42,577 bases of DNA from Hyphococcus sp. (GTDB lineage Bacteria; Pseudomonadota; Alphaproteobacteria; Caulobacterales; Parvularculaceae), in assembly GCA_028285645.1 (NCBI GenBank), contig JANQOV010000090.1:1-42577 (forward strand). Direction: 5' to 3'. Every line of letters begins with the position of its first letter. Within the stretch, counting starts at the first letter, position 1. Below, piece after piece: positions 31,194-38,196 of the stretch. A program made the position numbers and the translations under genes. The notes beneath the pieces are model-generated. The model saw nothing but the letters and a program-made list of their open reading frames with translations. It was not told where the DNA came from and searched no databases.

Positions 31194-34141
31194 GCCACAG
31201 CCCCCACTGGAGACTGCCATTTCTCGATCTCAATGAGACACGAGTTCGGCCCCATACTGCTCACCTGCGAGCCTTGGGATCGGTCGTTGGTCAAAAGATT
31301 GACGCAGCCGCCGATATCGGTCGAGCCGGGCTTGCCATTCGATTTGTAGACTGCCGACGATTCATAACTGTGAACGACGCCTGGACGAAGGCGCGAGGTC
31401 ACATACGCCGCACACACCACCGACCCGCGGTCATTATACAGTCGGATCAGGTCGTCATGTTCGATGCCGCGGGTTTCGGCGTCCTCTTTGCTGATGCGCA
31501 CGCGCCAATAGTAATGGCCGTCAACAAGCAAGCGGTGGTCATAGATATCGTTGATAGAAGAGTCCTTGCCGTCGCCCTGCGTATGAAAGCTGTATCGCGA
31601 GTGGGCTGAAAGCAATTGCAGCGGATATTTTCCGAGCAGTTCTTCCGTATGCGTCCCCTCCCAGCTTGGCATGTAGGTATTGATCGCCGGACGGTCTGCA
31701 TCGTCGATTTTCTTAAGGCTTTCCGGTACAAACTCGATCCTGCCTGATTGCGTTTGCAGCCCTTCTAACCATTTGCCGCTATATTCCGCCGGAAGCGGAT
31801 GCGGCTCCGGCACGTCTTTCTTACGGCCTTCATAATACCAGCGATAAGCGGTCGGAGCGCGCAAGGCCGGCTTTTCGGCCGGGACGACGAGATACCCTTT
31901 CTTGAGAAACTCAGTCCAGGACATCAAGTCGATTGCATCTGATCCCTCATAGATGCGCCGGCACCAGTCGATTTCGGTCATGCCTTCGGAAAACACCGAC
32001 GCCAGATCCATTTTCTTGGCGAGTTCGAGGAAAATTTGATAGTCGGATTTGGATTCGCCCATCGGCTCGATGCATTTATGTTGCATCATGATGATTCGGT
32101 GGTTGAGCTGCGAATAACAATGGTGGCCGTAGCCGCCCGCCGATGCCCAGGCGCTGATGTCATCCCGCTCGAAATTGGTGCAGGCGGGAAGAATGATATC
32201 GGCATATTGCGACTCCCCTTCAAACCAGATGGCCTGATTGACCACGCAGTCCAGCTCTTCTGACTGATACATCTTCACCCAGCGGTTCGTATTCGTCATT
32301 GTACCGAAAGAAGAGCTGCCATATTTGTAGAGCATCTTAATCTTTGAACAGCCGGGCGCCGGGTAGAAGAACGGAATGAACTGGCCTTCCTTGGATGTCG
32401 GGTCGGTGAAATAGCCCGAGGCCTGCCCGTCGAGGATTGCGTCCGGCAATTGCAGACGCGGCACCATTTGCTTGACCGGATTCATTGTCAGCACATGCGG
32501 CACACGCTGATAGTTGTTGACCGCCGAGCCTGTGAAGGCGAGATCTCCAGAAATACCGCCCTCGGCATAACCCGGAAACCAGAAGCTGTAATCAAGCGGC
32601 GCCCCTAGCTGCATATTGCCGAAATTGACGCCCGGCCGGCCAATGCCTTGCATCGCCATCAGGATGATCATCATCCGCGCCCATTGCACGCCGGTCGCTG
32701 AACGGCAAGCGCCGCCAAAAGCATTGCCGAAACCGCCCGCCGCCAGATAGGTCTTGCGCTTACCCCATTCGCGCGCGAGCGCACGGATATCGCGGGCTGG
32801 AACGCCGGTTTCCTTTTCCGCCCATTCCGGCGTCTTCGGCGTGCCGTCCGTCGACCCGTTGATGTAGCGCGCCCATTCGTCAAACCCAGTCGTGCGGTTT
32901 TCAACGAAGGACTTGTCGTAAAGATTTTCTGCAATCCAGACATGGCAGATCGCTTGCGCCAGCGCCGGATCCGTGCCTGGGCGCGGCGCAATCCACTTGC
33001 CTTTGAGCAGAGAGGCCGTGTGGTTCCAATGAGGATCGATATGTACAAATTTGACGCCGGCCTCCTTCGCCCAAAGGCGGCGGATTGTCCCTTCATATGC
33101 TGCGTAACTGCCGCTAGTGGCTTCCGGATCGCTGGACCAGAAGACCATCATCTCGCATTCCTTCAGAATGTCCTCGACCTGACCGTAAATTTCACCGACG
33201 CCGAGGCGCATGCTGTGCCCCCAATGGTGCATGGCGCCCCAATACCAGCCTTCCCAGCTGTCCGGATTGAGGTGAACGCGAGTGAAGCCGATCGTATTGA
33301 AGAAGCGCATCATCGCGCTCAGCCAGTAGCCGACATTCCCCCAGCTGTGATGAGAGCCGTGCGCTAGCGCGAGAGCCCCAGGGCCGTATTTCTGCTTGGA
33401 GCGCATGATCTCATTGGCCACGATCGTCGAAGCTTCATCCCAGCTGATGCGTTCATAGCCGGAGATACCGCGCATATGAGGATTGCGTTCGCCCTCAGGC
33501 TCGAAGTCCACGCGCTTCATCGGGTAGAGATTGCGGTTCGGCGAGTAGACTAACGACTTAAAGGACAGGCCATAAGGCGCCGTCGTTGTTTGCCGCGGGG
33601 GCGTGAAGGACTTCCCGCGCGCTTCGATGGTCCAGGACTCCGCATCCTTTTCGTTGAACTCAATCGGCGTCATCCGGACGATCTTATCGTCCTTTACATA
33701 TACGTGAACCGGACCTCCATTCGTATTGTTGACATAGCGCTTTTCCCCGTTGCCGAGATCCTCGCCCATTTCCCACCAGACCGACTGCCCTAAGCTGACG
33801 ATTTCGGTAAGCCAGGAGCTAAGGTCGTCCGGGCCGATCATCCCCATCTTAAAGTTTTTCATCGCATCAATGCGAACGTGCCAATTCGGCTTTGGGTTAA
33901 GAATGCGCAAAGCAGTGCGCTCGTCCTTGAAAAAGACCGTAACATCAGCTTCCGGATGAACGCCGGCGCCGCTTGAAATTTTTCCGTTTCGGAAGGCTAT
34001 GTAACGCCCAACAGAATTGTCAGCCAGTTTCAATTGAGCGACCATGTCGCGTTCTTTCAGCCGCTCTCGAAAACGGGGATGACGCCAGGCCGTCAATCGC
34101 AATGCCTGAACGACTCCAAATAGAACGACAGGGAGCTTCAC
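31190..34141 (-). CDS. Transhydroxylase / resorcinol-hydroxylase-type molybdopterin alpha subunit with SCP2-like N-domain
   Basis: A 983-residue bis-MGD molybdoenzyme of the DMSO-reductase family, closest in motifs to pyrogallol-phloroglucinol transhydroxylase (875 aa) and resorcinol hydroxylase. From residue ~137 it follows that enzyme throughout. His264, Tyr272, Asp294 and Ser295 (SHHSWGNVGY; NPDSWEGWYWG) sit at exactly the spacing of the model's catalytic His144, Tyr152, Asp174 and Mo-ligand Ser175, and Tyr518/Tyr525 lie in PLDYSFWFPGYAEGG. As in the model, there is no N-terminal Fe-S cysteine motif and no Tat signal. Residues ~15-125 are an extra domain resembling SCP2 sterol-carrier folds (RHPRFRERL, GRYIAFRNGKI, ADVTVFFKD). 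GTG 34141 follows GGGAGGGCCGGC. It probably hydroxylates a (poly)hydroxybenzene without O2. Confidence 0.93.
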   Translation of the reverse strand: MKLPVVLFGVVQALRLTAWRHPRFRERLKERDMVAQLKLADNSVGRYIAFRNGKISSGAGVHPEADVTVFFKDERTALRILNPKPNWHVRIDAMKNFKMGMIGPDDLSSWLTEIVSLGQSVWWEMGEDLGNGEKRYVNNTNGGPVHVYVKDDKIVRMTPIEFNEKDAESWTIEARGKSFTPPRQTTTAPYGLSFKSLVYSPNRNLYPMKRVDFEPEGERNPHMRGISGYERISWDEASTIVANEIMRSKQKYGPGALALAHGSHHSWGNVGYWLSAMMRFFNTIGFTRVHLNPDSWEGWYWGAMHHWGHSMRLGVGEIYGQVEDILKECEMMVFWSSDPEATSGSYAAYEGTIRRLWAKEAGVKFVHIDPHWNHTASLLKGKWIAPRPGTDPALAQAICHVWIAENLYDKSFVENRTTGFDEWARYINGSTDGTPKTPEWAEKETGVPARDIRALAREWGKRKTYLAAGGFGNAFGGACRSATGVQWARMMIILMAMQGIGRPGVNFGNMQLGAPLDYSFWFPGYAEGGISGDLAFTGSAVNNYQRVPHVLTMNPVKQMVPRLQLPDAILDGQASGYFTDPTSKEGQFIPFFYPAPGCSKIKMLYKYGSSSFGTMTNTNRWVKMYQSEELDCVVNQAIWFEGESQYADIILPACTNFERDDISAWASAGGYGHHCYSQLNHRIIMMQHKCIEPMGESKSDYQIFLELAKKMDLASVFSEGMTEIDWCRRIYEGSDAIDLMSWTEFLKKGYLVVPAEKPALRAPTAYRWYYEGRKKDVPEPHPLPAEYSGKWLEGLQTQSGRIEFVPESLKKIDDADRPAINTYMPSWEGTHTEELLGKYPLQLLSAHSRYSFHTQGDGKDSSINDIYDHRLLVDGHYYWRVRISKEDAETRGIEHDDLIRLYNDRGSVVCAAYVTSRLRPGVVHSYESSAVYKSNGKPGSTDIGGCVNLLTNDRSQGSQVSSMGPNSCLIEIEKWQSPVGAVA

Positions 34142-34204
34142 GCCGGCCCTCCCATGTCCGAAAACTCATTGCAGGCTCTCTCAGCGTAGGGCGAATAATT
34201 CAAC

Positions 34205-34852
34205 TCAAACCCCGTGCGCTTTCCGAGCGCAATCCTGTTCAACAAGCCAATTGTCCGCACTCTTAAGGAGTTCACGCTCTTCCGGACTGAACGCAACAAT
34301 CGCGTCTTCTTTGATAATTTGATTGGTCTCATGCAGAACATATGCAAGCGACCGAAATTCGCATGGCAAACTTTTGAGTTTCTCAGTGTCGATTACCGTT
34401 TCCAGCGCGCAATCCGGATCGACTGCATCCATTCGATCCTTCTCGTAAATCGCCGTCCAATGGACAATCTGCCAGCGACCGCTCCGCTTCTCCACGAAAT
34501 GAAAAAAACGGCACCAGGTCGTTACATCAACCAGATCCTGACTTGAACCAAGCGCCACCCGCATCAATATGGTTACATCAGTATCTACGAGCGCCCGCCC
34601 TCCGCGAACCTTAACCCTTGGATGGCCCAGAACGTGTTTGACACCGCCGATCTGTCCGCCCTCATGCGCATCCCTGCAGCCCGCGATAAAGCCCGTAGCA
34701 CTGCCCTCAAACCAACTGATTGCAACCGTCGCATCTGGCGCATAAAGAGCCGCAAGACGCTCCCACTCACCGCGATCGCGATGAGCGAACCCGTGAATCA
34801 GATCCCTGATCTGCTCAACATCAATCAGTGATGCATGATCGCCGCCAATCAT
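34205..34852 (-). CDS. SnoaL-like (NTF2-fold) protein heading the transhydroxylase operon
   Basis: About 215 residues. The N-terminal ~130 form a SnoaL-type NTF2-like domain (IDVEQIRDLIHGFAHRDRGEW, LYAPDATVAISWFEG, ending WQIVHWTAIYEKDRMD), followed by a ~80-residue tail (LPCEFRSLAYVLHETNQIIK) seen in some aromatic-catabolism members. ATG 34852 is preceded by GGGAGCTGTTG; a longer GTG start at 34924 is possible. It ends 63 bases before the alpha-subunit start. SnoaL-like proteins act as cyclases, isomerases or dehydratases, or bind polyphenolic ligands. Linkage to the molybdoenzyme suggests it handles the same aromatic substrate. No catalytic residue can be fixed with confidence. Confidence 0.85.
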   Translation of the reverse strand: MIGGDHASLIDVEQIRDLIHGFAHRDRGEWERLAALYAPDATVAISWFEGSATGFIAGCRDAHEGGQIGGVKHVLGHPRVKVRGGRALVDTDVTILMRVALGSSQDLVDVTTWCRFFHFVEKRSGRWQIVHWTAIYEKDRMDAVDPDCALETVIDTEKLKSLPCEFRSLAYVLHETNQIIKEDAIVAFSPEERELLKSADNWLVEQDCARKAHGV

Positions 34853-34904
34853 CAACAGCTCCCGCGCCCGCATAAAGAACGCATAGTAATGATAATCAAA
34901 ATCT

Positions 34905-35066
34905 CTATAGACATATTGAGACACGCTCTCCTATGCCGAACTCATGTGCTCGGGACGTCTCCGCTACTTTTGGCGAGACGATGATTTGCTCGACCGAATC
35001 GTTGCGTTGATTCTGAGCGCTGGCCGCTCCAAGAAAACATAGCAGCGCGGTGAAAACAGCTGCCAT
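34905..35066 (-). pseudogene. N-terminal remnant of a TonB-dependent receptor (53 codons)
   Basis: ATG 35066 begins a signal peptide (MAAVFTALLCFLGAASA) followed by QNQRNDSVEQIIVSPKV, the mature end and TonB-box pattern of alphaproteobacterial receptors (compare ...VEEIIVTA...). The frame ends at TAG 34905 after 53 codons, and no plug or barrel follows. The remainder was probably lost when the SnoaL-transhydroxylase operon came to lie here, or it is a relic with a new tail. Alternatively a small exported peptide; less likely. Confidence 0.5.
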
Positions 35067-35939
35067 CGAAGCGCCAGCATGCACCGCCCGCTGAGATCTT
35101 AAAGCAATATCCGGACATTCGCTTGAACAGATTATATCAGCCCTCCCCGAATATGCTTTTTCACGGATATTTTCTTTGCCATTTGGAGCCTTGCGCTACC
35201 GTCGCGCAAGACACTGAAGTCCGATATGATTGGTCAATTTGCTCGTTGGAAAGATGTAAAATTGCTCGCGCCGATGTGATGCCGGTATCGGTTGATGCGT
35301 CGCGAATCCGCACGACGCTTGACCGCATACTATTTGAACGCTCAATACCCGCCGGGGTAATAAGATCCGTCACATCAAGTGTTAAATGCGAGCTTAACTT
35401 ATCATTTGATGCAGAGTTGGCGATGCGCCGCCGTTAACACTGTCATTGCGCCGGAGAAAAGCAGAACCAATTAGTTCGAAGGCGTGAAAGAGTGTGGATA
35501 GAAGCCTCAATGCGGGATTTTTTAGGCGCTGCTGGCATGATTTCACCGTGCTGGCGCCGAGGGACGTAATAGGCCTTGTCGCGGCCTCACCCGCAAGCTT
35601 CATTTCGCCAAGCCGTGCGAAACCCTCCACGACGCGCCGGCGCCCGATGCAAGTTGCTGAGAACAATCATTCTTATCACTCGACTCTTCATAATCAAGCC
35701 ACCGTCGCCGCCCAGCCGATGCCAAAATCGCATCTCCATAAGATCAACAGCAGCTATTCTTCTACCGCCATCTGCTCCCAAGCTGGCAACCGTCAATGAG
35801 CAAATTCGAAGAACAACATTCAGCCGAGGATAATGGTTAGCGAGATGGGAGATAATCATCACTCAGATCGAAGAGCCTCAGGCGGCCACCGCTTTCCGGC
35901 GACAGGGACGCATCCGATTCCAGCAAGAGGAGAACAGGA
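35067..35939. other. Long gap without recognised gene
   Basis: About 870 bases. Several open frames occur on both strands (the longest with any coding-like character are 35123-35437 plus and 35394-35666 minus), but none has a ribosome site plus a recognisable family. The last ~60 bases hold the GST ribosome site AGAGGAGAACAGGA. The region may contain eroded genes left by the rearrangements around it. Confidence 0.4.
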
Positions 35940-36734
35940 ATGCTGAAACTATACCATAACGACATGTCGGTCTGTGCACAGAAGGTTCGTCTTGCGCTGG
36001 CCGAACTGGAACTGGAATGGGAAAACCATCACATGACGCTGCGCGGAAATGCGCAGTTCGACCCGGAATTTCTGAAAATCAGCCCTAAGGGACTCGTCCC
36101 TGTGCTGATCGACGGCGACCACGCCTTCAATGAATCTACGATCATCAACGAATACCTCGCCGACACTTATGGCGCAGGCGAATTGTTACCCGCAACGCCG
36201 GTGGAAAGAGCGCGCATGCGCTGGTGGACACGACAGCTCGATGAAGACATCCACCGCGCGACGTCGGTCGTCAGTATTTCAGTGGCCTTTATTCACCAGT
36301 TTCGCACCGCCCCGCCAAAGGCGGTCAGTGAGCACCTTAAACAGACGCCGGAAGAGCAACTACGCGACTTGAAGCGGCTGGCGCTCGATACGGGTCTCGA
36401 CAATCCGGAGCTGCCCTGGTCGATGCGCCGAATGAACAAACTTTTTGGCGACATGGAAACCCAGCTTAAAAAAACTGAATGGTTGACCGGAGACACCATC
36501 TCGCTCGCAGATGTCGGCTTTACGTCCTACACTTTGCGGTTCAAGCATTTGCGTCAGGATGCGCTCTTTGCCAACCGCCCGAAACTCGCCGAATGGTTCG
36601 AGCGCATGCAGGCCAGACCAAGTTATAAGGTCGCAATCGGCGACTGGCTCAATGACGACTACCTCAATCTCAAAAACAAGACGGGAAGCGAGGCGGCGCC
36701 GCGTCTGACAGAGATGCTCAGCGAGACTTACTAG
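35940..36734 (+). CDS. Glutathione S-transferase, paralogue 2
   Basis: A 264-residue GST, same length as that at 4202-4996 and matching it closely at the N-terminus (MLKLYHNDMSVCAQKVRLAL), with the same Ser-x-Cys active-site pair, PKGLVPVLIDGD and ESTIINEYLADTYG. The C-domain keeps MRWWTRQLDEDIH and SLADVGFTSY. ATG 35940 follows AGAGGAGAACAGGA. It is alone on the plus strand between two minus-strand molybdoenzyme blocks. Retention of two such GSTs near the aromatic-pathway genes suggests two glutathione-dependent steps or substrates, for instance ether or halogen removal before ring hydroxylation; inference only. Confidence 0.92.
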   Translation: MLKLYHNDMSVCAQKVRLALAELELEWENHHMTLRGNAQFDPEFLKISPKGLVPVLIDGDHAFNESTIINEYLADTYGAGELLPATPVERARMRWWTRQLDEDIHRATSVVSISVAFIHQFRTAPPKAVSEHLKQTPEEQLRDLKRLALDTGLDNPELPWSMRRMNKLFGDMETQLKKTEWLTGDTISLADVGFTSYTLRFKHLRQDALFANRPKLAEWFERMQARPSYKVAIGDWLNDDYLNLKNKTGSEAAPRLTEMLSETY

Positions 36735-36814
36735 AACATTTGCCGCTGAGTTGCTTCACAACAGGCGTCTTATCTGCGCGGATGCGTCGCTTCTTCGACG
36801 GTTGCGAACGGCCA

Positions 36815-37016
36815 TCATCGCCAGCGTTCGAAATCTCCGGGACGGTTTAAATTGACAAAATTTTCCCGCCCCGACCATCGCACGGCGCGTGCGCCCAAAA
36901 GCGCAGCGAGTTGTCCTAGTAAAACCGAAGAGACACCGCTAAGGCGCGCCGCCGCATCTTCCAACGCGGCGCACGGCCAATAGGCGAATGTCGGATGCGC
37001 GCCAATCCTAGCCGCC
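36815..37016 (-). pseudogene. mobA: C-terminal remnant of mobA (Mo cofactor guanylyltransferase)
   Basis: Directly behind moaA, in another frame, an open stretch of about 66 codons reads GAHPTFAYWPCAALEDAAAR, then GARAVRWSGRENFVNLNRPGDFERWR and stop. This is the C-terminal pattern of MobA (HPxFALWP..., FFNxNTPEDL). The nucleotide-binding N-terminus (LAGGxSxRMG) is absent; what should be its upstream part is the end of moaA. So mobA was truncated by a deletion that joined it to moaA. The bis-MGD cofactor of both molybdoenzymes must then be completed by a MobA elsewhere in the genome. Confidence 0.72.
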
Positions 37017-38012
37017 CGTTACGGACATGTGCCGCGGCACCGCAGGCGCCTGCCCTTTTTCAGAAATGTCGAAACTGTGCCGTTCAGGTTTTTTGAGCAT
37101 GGCGCGATCGAGCATCGCATTGAGCACTTCATCAGGATCTGGCCCGCGCATCGCCGCGCGCAGATCGATTTTGTCGCCATGCCCGAGACACATAAAGATC
37201 TCACCCGCACAGGTGACGCGCACGCGATTGCATCCCGCGCAGAAATTATTAGTGAGCGGCGTAATCATTCCCATAACGCCGCCAGTCTCTTCCACCTTGA
37301 GATACCGCGCCGGACCGCCGGTGGATTTATCCATCGGCTTCAAAGTCCATTGTTTCTGCAACGCGTCCTGAACCGCCGTCAGCGGCAGGTACTGATCAGT
37401 GCGATCTTCATCAATCTCGCCCAGCGGCATCACCTCGATCAACGTTAGATCCATGCCCCGCCCATGAGCCCATTCAATCATCGCCGGAATTTCGTCTTCA
37501 TTGACGTCTTTCAGCGCCACCGTATTGATCTTGATATGAAGCCCCGCATTCTGTGCCGCGTCGAGCCCGCGCAACACCTGGCTGAGGCGGTTGCGGCGAG
37601 TGAGTTTCTCGAACTTTGCATCGTCTAGCGTATCGAGCGATACATTGATGCGCTTGACGCCGAGCGCGGCGAGAACGTCGGCATGATGACGAAGCTGCGT
37701 GCCGTTGGTGGTCAGCGTCAGCTCGTCAAAGTCGCCCGTTTGCAGACGACGCCCCAGCCGCCCCATCAGGGTCATGATATCGCGGCGCACCAATGGTTCG
37801 CCGCCGGTGATGCGGATTTTCCGAATGCCGCGATCGATGAAGGCGCCTGCGAGACGCTCCAGCTCCTCAAGCGAGAGCACCTCTCGTTTGGGCAGAAACG
37901 TCATCTGCTCAGCCATGCAATACGTGCAACGCAGGTCGCACCTGTCCGTCACCGACAGCCGCAAGTATGTGATGTTTCGCCCAAACTGATCGACCAGAGG
38001 ATTATCGTACAT
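37008..38012 (-). CDS. moaA: GTP 3',8-cyclase MoaA
   Basis: Radical-SAM enzyme for the first step of molybdopterin synthesis, 334 residues. The SAM cluster cysteines are Cys25, Cys29 and Cys32 (DRCDLRCTYCMAE). GGEPLVRRD, the SAM-contact region NVSLDTLDDAKF, and the C-terminal GTP-cluster group CAGCNRVRVTCAGEIFMC follow. The essential C-terminal Gly-Gly is present (MSVTGG). Thus it looks functional. It lies downstream of the DMSO-reductase-family catalytic gene in the same direction (184-base gap) and immediately before the mobA remnant. A local moaA suggests that the acquired Mo pathway brought part of its own cofactor supply. Confidence 0.97.
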   Translation of the reverse strand: MYDNPLVDQFGRNITYLRLSVTDRCDLRCTYCMAEQMTFLPKREVLSLEELERLAGAFIDRGIRKIRITGGEPLVRRDIMTLMGRLGRRLQTGDFDELTLTTNGTQLRHHADVLAALGVKRINVSLDTLDDAKFEKLTRRNRLSQVLRGLDAAQNAGLHIKINTVALKDVNEDEIPAMIEWAHGRGMDLTLIEVMPLGEIDEDRTDQYLPLTAVQDALQKQWTLKPMDKSTGGPARYLKVEETGGVMGMITPLTNNFCAGCNRVRVTCAGEIFMCLGHGDKIDLRAAMRGPDPDEVLNAMLDRAMLKKPERHSFDISEKGQAPAVPRHMSVTGG

Positions 38013-38196
38013 TATGAACAGCTCAGCGTATTCGATTTTCGCAAAACAAATCTCAGTCGAAACAAACCCGCTGTCTCATATCCAAGAGACATAACGTGCG
38101 CAACGCAGGCCAAATCCGTTTTGAATACAGCCGGCGAAGCTGCCAACATGACGGCCGGTCATGGCGCACGATAAAAAGCAAGTTGCCTTGTCGCTC

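Noticed and set aside
31190-34141. Assignment as DMSO reductase, polysulfide reductase or acetylene hydratase
   Set aside because: No N-terminal Fe-S cysteines, and the His-Tyr-Asp-Ser spacing plus the beta subunit's transthyretin-like tail match the transhydroxylase group instead.
35394-35666. 90-codon minus-strand frame that looks somewhat coding
   Set aside because: TTG start without ribosome site and no family recognised; mentioned only in the gap entry.
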